A stretch of 7,468 bases of DNA. Source: UBA5359 sp002410925 [NCBI: bacterium UBP13_UBA5359] (GTDB lineage: Bacteria; UBP13; UBA5359). The stretch lies in the NCBI GenBank assembly GCA_002410925.1, contig DHPR01000016.1, positions 1 through 7,468 of the forward strand, written 5' to 3'. The position numbers and the translations under genes are program-made. Every line of letters begins with the position of its first letter. Position 1 is the first letter of the stretch. The notes beneath the pieces were generated by a model that saw nothing but the letters and a program-made list of their open reading frames with translations, had not been told where the DNA came from and did no database searches. This document shows, in pieces, positions 1 to 5,951 of the stretch.

Positions 1-1
1 T

Positions 2-616
2 TATCAGGCCTGGGGCAACATACACATGGCTCCTACACCACTGATAGGACAGAATCCATCCCCCGATCCACTAGCGGAACTCGCCGCTCCCTCGATTACA
101 GGATTGCCCAGCTTTAAAGGCGGGAACATCAGGGGCAACAGAATGATCACATTGAACCCGGGAGTCTACACCGGCAAGCTGGCCATCGGCGGCAATGCCG
201 CTGTTACTTTCAACCCCGGCACATATATTTTTCAGAACGGTATAGAGATCAACGGCAATGCCGCTGTCACCGGGAGCGATGTTCTCATCTACAATCAGGG
301 AGGGCCTCTGAGCTTTACCGGAAATACAAGGATTAATCTTACGCCGCCTACAAGCGGCGACTATGCGGGAATATCAATCTTCCAGGCACATACCAACAAC
401 AATACCATGACCATTACCGGCAATGCCGACTGGTCTATTCAGGGAACTTTCTATCTGCCCAACGCCGGCCTAGAACTTCAGGGGAATACAAGTCTGATAC
501 GGAGCATGATAATAGCTTACCGCTTATCCGTTATCGGCAATTCATCGCTTAGAATCGATGCCTCAGAGCCTGCCGCAGCGCAGACACCCACCGGCGGTAT
601 ATTATTGGAAGAGTAA
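2..616 (+). CDS. C-terminal part of a TadG/PilX-like beta-strand-repeat protein (5' partial)
   Basis: The frame is open from the window edge (first full codon at base 2) to TAA at 614-616, so the protein starts outside the window. The first in-frame ATG is at base 26, but coding continues upstream of it, so it is not taken as the start. The visible ~204 residues hold a proline-rich stretch, then LNPGVYTGKLAIGGN, FNPGTYIFQNGIEINGN and further short strands each carrying a G-N-[A/S/T] turn (GNAAV twice, GNTRI, GNADW, GNTSL, GNSSL). From memory this matches the C-terminal region of proteins annotated as TadG-related or PilX-like pilus assembly proteins, with 'SPGVY..GL.ISGNA..NPGTYI' and 'ISGNSN.TLQGT.YFPNA' patterns. 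The expected place is the cell envelope or outside it, but the signal or anchor segment would lie upstream and is not visible. The fold is probably a beta-solenoid-like ladder. Family assignment is moderate; function is not shown. Confidence 0.7.
   Translation, partial: YQAWGNIHMAPTPLIGQNPSPDPLAELAAPSITGLPSFKGGNIRGNRMITLNPGVYTGKLAIGGNAAVTFNPGTYIFQNGIEINGNAAVTGSDVLIYNQGGPLSFTGNTRINLTPPTSGDYAGISIFQAHTNNNTMTITGNADWSIQGTFYLPNAGLELQGNTSLIRSMIIAYRLSVIGNSSLRIDASEPAAAQTPTGGILLEE
191..428 (+). repeat. Short direct DNA repeats encoding G-N-A-A-V turns
   Basis: The 14-mer GGCAATGCCGCTGT occurs at 191-204 and again at 254-267, exactly 63 bases (21 codons) apart. Its first ten bases recur at 419-428. All copies are in the same reading frame and encode the G-N-A turn of the protein repeats. 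The near-identical codons suggest recent internal duplication of a repeat unit, or gene conversion between units, rather than only protein-level selection. Confidence 0.6.
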
Positions 617-2026
617 TTACTGTTTAAACAACGACTTCAACGCCGTTTTTGCACCAGAGAGAGCCATACCGCCCAACCCCTTATTTCTGGATAGTATATC
701 CTCCAATGCTTTCAGCAAGCGGTCAATTTGCTCGCAAGAGATATTCAAAGGCGGCTCCAGACGTATGACCGATGGATTATTCAAGGTATAGGCTGTAACT
801 ATCCGATGCCTGTTAAGCAGTTCTCCGGCTACCATGGCTCCCGCATATTCCTCAGCCATACGTCCAATTGCTCCACCAGTAAGCTTATTAAGCATTCCTT
901 CTTCCGGATGGGCTATTTCAAGACCTATCATCAGCCCTCTGCCCCTTATATCTCTAATAAGAGGATAGCTTTCTTTCAACAGGAGCAACTTCTCCAGAAG
1001 GTATTTACCCTTTTCAGCCGCCTGTCCAGGCAGATTATCACGACAAATAATCTGCAATGCCGTTAATCCGGCCGCTGCGGCACGGGTATTGCCGCCAAAA
1101 GTAGAGGTGTGCAGCATGGCCTTCTCCATACTGCCGTAGGCACGCTTCCAGATTTCAGCGGATGCAATATAAGCAGATAAAGGCATCACTCCGCCGCCAA
1201 AGGATTTGGATATGCACATTATATCCGGAGTTACGCCCTCATGCTCACAGGCGAAGAATTTTCCAGTTCTGCCGAACCCCGTCTGAATTTCATCTATTAT
1301 CAAAGCTGTGCCGGCAGCCGTGCATAGCTTACGCGCCTCCGTTAGATAACCCTCGGGCGCCACTATAATGCCTCCCTCTCCCTGAATAGGCTCCACAATA
1401 AAGGCGGCAATATCTCCGGCGGCAAGAGCGCTTTCCAAGGCTGAGATATCTCCATAAGGAACAAAAGAGACTCCCGGCAGCAGAGGCTCGAATGGATGAC
1501 GATATTTATCTCGTCCGGTTACCGATAAAGCTCCCAGAGTCTTGCCATGAAAAGAACCGATGCAGGAAAGAATCCCGGCTCTTCCAGTAGCAGCTCGAGC
1601 CAGCTTTAAAGCACCCTCCACCGCTTCTGCCCCACTATTCCCAAAAAAAGAATATTGCAAATCCCCCGGAGTCAAAAACGCCAGATTACGGGCCAGCGCC
1701 CCGGCCAATGGATTGAGCGAAGCCTGCAACAAATTGGGCAGGCCACTGACAGAGGACACGGCCGCCTCGATATCAGGATGGTTATGTCCCAGATTAAGAG
1801 CTCCATATCCGCCCAAAAAATCCAGATACTCATTGCCGTCTTCATCCCATAGAATGGTTCCTTCAGCCTTGACAAAACGTTTATCAAAGCCGATCAGCCC
1901 CATCATAGAAACCAATTCCGGATTGATATAACGTCGATGGTTTTCTTTATTAGCTTCCCGCGATAGAGCTACAGCCTCTTCAAGCGTAGTTAATTTCGAT
2001 AATGAATTATGCACATCGTCAATCAT
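617..2026 (-). CDS. Class III PLP aminotransferase, putrescine aminotransferase-like
   Basis: This 469-residue protein is a full-length fold-type I, class III (ornithine/acetylornithine/4-aminobutyrate type) aminotransferase. Visible motifs in order are LGGYGALNLGHNHP (71-84), YSFFGNSGAEAVE (125-137, PLP phosphate contact), SFHGKTLGALS (158-168), VEPIQGEGG (211-219), IIDEIQTGFGRTG (243-255, D245 contacting the PLP pyridine nitrogen), CISKSFGGGVMP (271-282, Schiff-base K274) and HTSTFGGN (306-313). The YSFF.NSG, GGGVMP and LHT.TFGGN signatures are those I recall for E. coli putrescine aminotransferase PatA (459 residues), so a terminal amine of a diamine or omega-amino acid is the likely donor. 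Substrate is not fixed by sequence. The ATG at 2026 is preceded on the minus strand by GGGAG (plus bases 2033-2037) six bases upstream. The gene is divergent from the sugar operon, and whether it acts with it is unknown. Confidence 0.9.
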   Translation of the reverse strand: MIDDVHNSLSKLTTLEEAVALSREANKENHRRYINPELVSMMGLIGFDKRFVKAEGTILWDEDGNEYLDFLGGYGALNLGHNHPDIEAAVSSVSGLPNLLQASLNPLAGALARNLAFLTPGDLQYSFFGNSGAEAVEGALKLARAATGRAGILSCIGSFHGKTLGALSVTGRDKYRHPFEPLLPGVSFVPYGDISALESALAAGDIAAFIVEPIQGEGGIIVAPEGYLTEARKLCTAAGTALIIDEIQTGFGRTGKFFACEHEGVTPDIMCISKSFGGGVMPLSAYIASAEIWKRAYGSMEKAMLHTSTFGGNTRAAAAGLTALQIICRDNLPGQAAEKGKYLLEKLLLLKESYPLIRDIRGRGLMIGLEIAHPEEGMLNKLTGGAIGRMAEEYAGAMVAGELLNRHRIVTAYTLNNPSVIRLEPPLNISCEQIDRLLKALEDILSRNKGLGGMALSGAKTALKSLFKQ

Positions 2027-2082
2027 GCTTATCTCCCTTGCTAGCTATTGATTTCTCAGTGCTTGATGCTCGATACAAGTTA

Positions 2083-2112
2083 AATATCTTCGTTTTCAAA
2101 CACGATTGTCAG
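2083..2112 (-). promoter_or_regulatory. Candidate promoter for the minus-strand aminotransferase
   Basis: Read on the minus strand, CTGACA (plus 2107-2112) lies 18 bases from GATATT (plus 2083-2088). Each differs from the sigma70 consensus, so this is only a plausible match. It would leave a leader of roughly 50 bases before the SD and ATG at 2026. Confidence 0.3.
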
Positions 2113-2143
2113 TAGCTTAGCACAGATATCGGCTGATTACAAT

Positions 2144-2175
2144 TTGACATGATTGAGCAGGCTTTTGGGGATAAT
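2144..2175 (+). promoter_or_regulatory. Candidate promoter for the sugar operon (perfect -35, long spacer)
   Basis: A perfect TTGACA is at 2144-2149. The best -10-like box is GATAAT at 2170-2175, 20 bases away, three more than the usual 17. This would be a weak or activator-dependent promoter if real. It would place the transcript start near 2182, just before the stem-forming segment, and give a leader of about 150 bases. Confidence 0.3.
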
Positions 2176-2182
2176 AATACCT

Positions 2183-2210
2183 ACCGGAGAGCATGAATCA
2201 TCCCTCCGGT
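2183..2210 (+). repeat. 7-bp inverted repeat overlapping the palindrome
   Basis: ACCGGAG (2183-2189) is the reverse complement of CTCCGGT (2204-2210), with a 14-base loop that itself contains the small near-palindrome ATGAATCAT (2193-2201). The right arm shares CCGGT (2206-2210) with the next palindrome, so in RNA or cruciform form the two stems could not exist together. Confidence 0.5.
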
Positions 2211-2225
2211 GATGTACATCACCGG
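2206..2225. promoter_or_regulatory. Perfect 20-bp palindrome, probable operator
   Basis: The half-site CCGGTGATGT is followed immediately by its exact reverse complement, with no spacer. A perfect dyad of this length in a divergent promoter region is typical of a binding site for a dimeric helix-turn-helix regulator. As RNA it would form an 8-bp stem with a GUAC loop, but no U-run follows on either strand, which argues against an intrinsic terminator. The central TGTACA (2213-2218) recurs at 2231-2236. No regulator gene is in the window, so the cognate protein is unknown. Confidence 0.55.
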
Positions 2226-2332
2226 GAATTTGTACACAGCAACCCATATTTAGATCACCCGGGCGTATATTTTGCAGTATCCTTTACCGCCTTGCGAAAG
2301 TACAGAATAAATTTACAAAGAGAGAACAGCAT

Positions 2333-3358
2333 ATGAATCGAGATACTTTTCGAGGCTGCGATATCCTGATAACCGGCGGGCTGGGCTTCATAGGCAGTAA
2401 TCTGGCACGCTCTCTGGCAGCCGAAGGCGCCAGAGTTACGGTTCTGGATGCTCTTATCCCCGGGCACGGCGGAAACCCGGATAATCTTAGCGGCTGCGAT
2501 CATCGCCTGACCATCGTAAAAGCGGATCAAAGCGCCATTGCCGATCTTCTTCCCAGCCTGAAGTATTTTCATACTATCTTTAATTTGGCAGGCCAGGTAA
2601 GCCATGTCGACAGTATGACCAATCCTCTTCTAGATCTGCACTGCAACTGTGCCGTTCATCTTGCCTTGCTGGAAGCCTGTAAAGAGCGAGCTTTTCGAGG
2701 CAAAATCATCTTTACCAGCACCAGGCAGGTTTACGGAGATACCGGTGGTAAAACGGTGGATGAAGATTTTTCGGTCAATCCGGTAGACAATAACGGCATA
2801 AATAAGCTGGCGGCAGAGCAATATCATCTGCTTTATCAAAAGCTTTACGGCCTCAGGACCGTAATCCTGAGGCTCTGCAACATCTATGGACCGAGACAGC
2901 TGATAGCGCATAATCGTCAGGGCTTCATACCATGGTTTGTTCGTCTTGCCCTGACCGGTAACGATATACCCTTATTCGGCGGCGGCACAGACCTTAGAGA
3001 AGCTTTGTTTGTAAGCGATATCATCGCCGCTCTGAAAAGTGCGGCCTTAGCCCCTTTGGCTGATGGCGGCAGAGTATATAATATAGGCAACGATTACAGA
3101 ATCTCCATAAGAGATTTGGCTGAAATGATAATAAATGCGGCCGGTAGCGGCAGAATCGTTGAAGCGCCCTTTCCTCAAGAAAGAGCCGCCATAAGGCTCA
3201 AGGATTGCCGGTTGGATTTTGCACGCGCCAGACGGGAATTGGGCTGGCAGCCGTCGGTATCATTGCTGGAGGGCATTAGGCAAACAATAATCTTTTATCG
3301 TCGTAATCCGAATAGATATATAGATGAGCATGATACGGAGGTGATCACTCCTGAATAG
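2333..3358 (+). CDS. NAD-dependent nucleotide-sugar epimerase/dehydratase (extended SDR)
   Basis: This 341-residue protein is a full-length extended short-chain dehydrogenase/reductase of the sugar-nucleotide epimerase/dehydratase group. The Rossmann NAD motif TGGLGFIGSNLA is at 14-25, and TSTRQVYG (128-135) is the usual Ser/Thr strand. NIYGPR and the FVSDIIAAL segment mark the substrate domain. The catalytic YxxxK motif appears as N154-G-I-N-K158, in NNGINKLAAEQYH, so the usual tyrosine is asparagine. I recall a recognised epimerase-like subgroup with 'NGINK', so this is probably a family trait rather than damage. The TDE motif of 4,6-dehydratases is not present, so epimerase or an unusual oxidoreductase is preferred. 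The ATG at 2333 follows a modest AAAGAGAG SD. It is the first gene of the operon, cytoplasmic, probably acting on a UDP-, dTDP- or GDP-sugar. Confidence 0.85.
   Translation: MNRDTFRGCDILITGGLGFIGSNLARSLAAEGARVTVLDALIPGHGGNPDNLSGCDHRLTIVKADQSAIADLLPSLKYFHTIFNLAGQVSHVDSMTNPLLDLHCNCAVHLALLEACKERAFRGKIIFTSTRQVYGDTGGKTVDEDFSVNPVDNNGINKLAAEQYHLLYQKLYGLRTVILRLCNIYGPRQLIAHNRQGFIPWFVRLALTGNDIPLFGGGTDLREALFVSDIIAALKSAALAPLADGGRVYNIGNDYRISIRDLAEMIINAAGSGRIVEAPFPQERAAIRLKDCRLDFARARRELGWQPSVSLLEGIRQTIIFYRRNPNRYIDEHDTEVITPE
3337..3346 (+). promoter_or_regulatory. Very strong Shine-Dalgarno inside the epimerase end, facing a CTG codon
   Basis: GGAGGTGATC is a ten-base match to the complement of the 16S rRNA 3' tail. 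It lies nine bases (from GGAGG) before CTG at 3351-3353, which is in frame with the DegT aminotransferase. No ATG, GTG or TTG in that frame lies between the in-frame TGA at 3342-3344 and the ATG at 3408. The site therefore supports initiation at CTG 3351. Confidence 0.6.
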
Positions 3359-3407
3359 ATCGATAAACTTCAACGATGTCTGCCCAGGCGGAAAACAGGA
3401 GATAGAT

Positions 3408-4454
3408 ATGCTCCTGACTGATTGCCGCCGTGTTTTAACATCAAGGCACTATATCAATGGAACTGAAGTTGCATGTTTTGAAGAGGAGTTCGCCTCCTAC
3501 CTCGGCGTTTCCGGGTGCGTCGGCACAGCCTGCGGAACCGATGCGCTTTACCTGGCGCTGCTTGCATTGGGGGTAGGGCCGGGAGATGAAGTTATCACTG
3601 TCTCGCTTACAGCCTATCCTACCCTGCTGGCTATTTTAAGAACGGGAGCCGTTGCAGTGCTGGTGGATGTGGATGATACGCTGACCATGGATCCGGATGC
3701 CCTGATAGAAGGAATTACATCCCATACCAAAGCGATTGTGCCCGTACACCTTTACGGTTCTCCATGTGATATGCAACGTATCTGTGACATTGCCGAAGCG
3801 CATGGATTGATTGTGGTTGAGGATGCCTGCCAGGCCCACGGCGCCGCTATTGAAGGCAGGCGAGTTGGAACATTCGGACATGCCGCCGCCTTCAGTTTCT
3901 ATCCTACCAAAAATCTCGGGGCTATAGGCGACGGCGGAATGGTGGCTTCCTCCGATCCGCAGATTCTGCAAAGGCTATACCGTCTACGGTCCATGCAAAG
4001 CGAAAATATCGATGGCAGACAGATAACCGGATATAACAGCAGGCTTGATGAATTGCAGGCAGCTATATTGAGAAGTAGGCTTAAAGAATTGGAAAAACGC
4101 AACCTCGCCCGGCGAAAAGCAGCTGCCGCCTATAATGCACTGCTACCGGATTGCCTCAAACGGCCTTTCGCCCCGGCACAGGCACTATCCGCCGTTCATA
4201 TCTATGCTGTTAGATCTGAGCAACGGCCGGCTTTCATATCCACCCTGGAGAGGGGCCGGGTTCCAGCCATGATTCACTATCCCAAGCTGGCGCACGAATA
4301 CGGCGAAGGCAATATCCGATGCCGGGACCTGAGGATATCCATCCGAGTAAGAGAAGAAATTCTTTCCTTGCCCATGCATCCAAACTTGCAGCAAAGCAGT
4401 ATTGAATATATCTGCACTCTGCTCACGGAAGAGTTGAGCCATGAAGCCCCATAA
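3408..4454 (+). CDS. DegT/DnrJ/EryC1/StrS-family sugar aminotransferase
   Basis: A PLP-dependent enzyme that adds an amino group to a keto nucleotide sugar, usually from glutamate. Numbered from the ATG (348 residues), visible motifs are GTACGTDAL (39-47), VVEDACQAHGA (136-146, D139 contacting PLP), SFYPTKNLGAIGDGG with Schiff-base K168, and GYNSRLDELQAAIL near residue 206. The coordinates use the conservative ATG, which has AGGAG at 3397-3401 six bases upstream. However, the frame stays open to 3345, and the extra codons read INFNDVCPGGKQEID, which resembles the N-terminal 'IPF.D' strand of this family. With the CTG at 3351 the protein is 367 residues, the usual family length, and overlaps the epimerase by 8 bases. 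The extended start is probably the true one. The 3- or 4-position specificity on the sugar cannot be read from the sequence. Confidence 0.92.
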   Translation: MLLTDCRRVLTSRHYINGTEVACFEEEFASYLGVSGCVGTACGTDALYLALLALGVGPGDEVITVSLTAYPTLLAILRTGAVAVLVDVDDTLTMDPDALIEGITSHTKAIVPVHLYGSPCDMQRICDIAEAHGLIVVEDACQAHGAAIEGRRVGTFGHAAAFSFYPTKNLGAIGDGGMVASSDPQILQRLYRLRSMQSENIDGRQITGYNSRLDELQAAILRSRLKELEKRNLARRKAAAAYNALLPDCLKRPFAPAQALSAVHIYAVRSEQRPAFISTLERGRVPAMIHYPKLAHEYGEGNIRCRDLRISIRVREEILSLPMHPNLQQSSIEYICTLLTEELSHEAP

Positions 4455-5292
4455 AGCCGATACCCTGATAATCAACCTGGCCCTTACTGGGATGGTGCCT
4501 CTCAAAGAGCACAATCCGCATGTACCCTTGACTCCACTGGAGATTGCCGCCGATGCTGAGAGATGCCATGCCGCCGGTGCCGGCATTCTCCATCTACATG
4601 CGCGTGATGAGCAGGGGCGCCCAACACCGGACCCGGAGATATACAGGCAGATGATATGTGACATCAAAGAGCGCTGTCCTCAAGCCGTAATCTGCGTCAG
4701 TACCAGCGGGCGCCTGGACCCGTCTTATGAGAAGAGAAGCCGGGTCCTCTACCTTCAGGGTGATGCCCATCCGGATATGGCCTCCCTGACGCTTGGCTCC
4801 ATGAACTTCCCGCAACAGGCATCCGTCAATAATCCGGATACCATTGTGCGTCTGGCCGCAACGATGCAGGAACAGGGCATCAAGCCAGAGTTGGAGGTCT
4901 TTGAGCCGGGGATGCTCAATTATGCTCTTTATCTGATCTCCAAAGACATTCTCTCTGAGCCGGCCTACGTAAATATCCTTTTGGGATCACTTGGCACCTC
5001 CACCGCCTCGCCTCACTCCTTATCACACTTCCTTACCCTTATTCCCGACAACTGGATATGGGCAGTGGCCGGCATCGGCAGGTTTCAGCTGGACTGTACC
5101 ATGCTGGCTATTTCCTGCGGCGGGCACATCCGAACAGGCCTGGAGGATAATCTCTACTACGACAGAGCCAGGCTCAGGCCGGCTACCAACCTCGATCTGG
5201 TAGAGAGAACGGCAGAGCTGATACGGTTATCAGACAGATCGGTGAGCACTCCAGGCCAGACAAGAGAGATATTGGGGTTGAAAAAACCGTGA
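4441..5292 (+). CDS. BKACE-family (DUF849) beta-keto acid cleavage enzyme
   Basis: This 283-residue protein is a full-length member of the family that includes 3-keto-5-aminohexanoate cleavage enzyme (Kce). The family converts a beta-keto acid plus acetyl-CoA into acetoacetate plus a new acyl-CoA, using a bound metal, in the cytoplasm. Compared with the Kce residues I recall (metal ligands H46, H48, E230; catalytic R226, D231; S82), this protein has H51, H53, E235, R231, D236 and S87, all at a constant offset of five. Kce E14, which contacts the substrate amine, would fall at V19 in TGMVPLK, so 3-keto-5-aminohexanoate is unlikely as substrate. The GHIRTGLEDN and AVAGIGRFQ blocks are typical of the family. 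The ATG overlaps the aminotransferase end by 14 bases, with GGAAGAG upstream. It is an unusual member for a glycan operon. The true substrate is unknown. Confidence 0.9.
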   Translation: MKPHKADTLIINLALTGMVPLKEHNPHVPLTPLEIAADAERCHAAGAGILHLHARDEQGRPTPDPEIYRQMICDIKERCPQAVICVSTSGRLDPSYEKRSRVLYLQGDAHPDMASLTLGSMNFPQQASVNNPDTIVRLAATMQEQGIKPELEVFEPGMLNYALYLISKDILSEPAYVNILLGSLGTSTASPHSLSHFLTLIPDNWIWAVAGIGRFQLDCTMLAISCGGHIRTGLEDNLYYDRARLRPATNLDLVERTAELIRLSDRSVSTPGQTREILGLKKP

Positions 5293-5951
5293 CCAAAGAC
5301 AAGCAACTCTGCATAATAGGCATAGCCTCATCTTATACGGCAGAGGTCATAGAGATTGCGGAGGCAACCGGGTACAGGATCGCCGTTCTTATAGACAACC
5401 TGGAGAACGGTCATCCCTTGCCCGCATATAACGGATACATCACTACCGGTTTATCCGGCCTGCCGGATGAATATAAATGCTGCGACTGCGCCTGTGCCGT
5501 GACCACGCCCCATTACAGGCATCTTATAATACAACAAGCAATCATCGCCGGCTTCAGCAGTTTCCCACAGATTGCTCACCCATCCGCCTGCATCTCCAAG
5601 ACAGTAACAGCAAAAGACGGCTTGCTGCTCAACGCCGGCGCAGTGATTGCATCAGGAACGCAAATAGGACGTTTCTGTATTATCAATCGCAGTTGTTCCC
5701 TGGGGCACCATAATATCATCGGCGATTACGTCACCCTCTCCCCTGCGGCTGTTACCACCGGCGGTGTGATTATCAAAGATAGTGCTTACGTAGGTGCGGG
5801 AGCCATTATCCTGCCCGGAGTAACGATAGGAAGCAATGCCATAGTGGGAGCCGGAGCCGTAGTACGTGAAGATGTTCCCGATAGCTGCCTGGCGGCAGGA
5901 GTACCGGCCGTCATCAAACGTACCGGTATTGAAGGGTATAGAGGAAGATGA
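5289..5951 (+). CDS. NeuD/PglD-type sugar O-/N-acyltransferase (left-handed beta-helix)
   Basis: A 220-residue two-domain acyltransferase. Residues 6-95 form the small Rossmann-like domain that binds the nucleotide sugar in PglD, and 96-210 are hexapeptide repeats of a left-handed parallel beta-helix (for example IASGTQIGRFCII, AYVGAGAIILPGVTIGSNAIVGAGAVV), ending in the usual AAGVPA.VIK. H140 in CSLGHHNIIGD aligns with the catalytic histidine of PglD (H125, from memory). The glycine-rich GxGG turn of the first domain is replaced by GIASSY (11-16), so sugar binding may differ. A cysteine cluster CCDCAC sits at 64-69. The GTG start at 5289 overlaps the previous stop by four bases (GTGA) and has only a weak GGGG upstream, so translation is probably coupled. 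Acyl donor and acceptor are not determined; the neighbours suggest an amino sugar and possibly an unusual acyl-CoA. Confidence 0.87.
   Translation: MTKDKQLCIIGIASSYTAEVIEIAEATGYRIAVLIDNLENGHPLPAYNGYITTGLSGLPDEYKCCDCACAVTTPHYRHLIIQQAIIAGFSSFPQIAHPSACISKTVTAKDGLLLNAGAVIASGTQIGRFCIINRSCSLGHHNIIGDYVTLSPAAVTTGGVIIKDSAYVGAGAIILPGVTIGSNAIVGAGAVVREDVPDSCLAAGVPAVIKRTGIEGYRGR

Larger units (their letters stand above)
2027..2332. promoter_or_regulatory. Divergent intergenic control region
   Basis: This 306-base gap separates the minus-strand aminotransferase from the plus-strand sugar operon, so it must carry both promoters. I find no open frame with an SD in it. It contains a perfect 20-bp palindrome, an overlapping imperfect stem, two TGTACA hexamers and weak promoter-like boxes in each direction, listed separately. 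No run of T follows any stem, so no intrinsic terminator is evident. Confidence 0.7.

Noticed and set aside
621-630. TGTTTAAACA palindrome as a regulatory site or attachment site
   Set aside because: It is short, inside the aminotransferase coding end (encoding LFKQ), and no flanking repeats or mobile genes are present.
2206-2225. The palindrome as an intrinsic terminator
   Set aside because: No T-run follows on either strand, and it lies in a divergent promoter region rather than after a gene.
2255-2605. A 116-codon minus-strand frame covering part of the control region
   Set aside because: Most of it is antisense to the epimerase N-terminus with its NAD motif; the translation is low in recognisable features and no convincing SD was noted.
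2333-3358. Assignment of the first operon gene as a dTDP-glucose or UDP-GlcNAc 4,6-dehydratase
   Set aside because: The TDE-type dehydratase motif is missing and the YxxxK tyrosine is replaced, so a dehydratase call is not supported.
4185-4667. A 160-codon open frame on the minus strand
   Set aside because: It lies across the DegT and BKACE genes, both supported by clear family motifs, and its translation shows no recognisable domain.
5278-5292. A-run (six A) just before the BKACE stop, where a -1 shift would fuse BKACE to the acyltransferase
   Set aside because: The run reads G-AAA-AAA-C in frame, not a classic slippery heptamer, and no strong stimulatory stem or SD was seen. The GTGA overlap already explains the junction.
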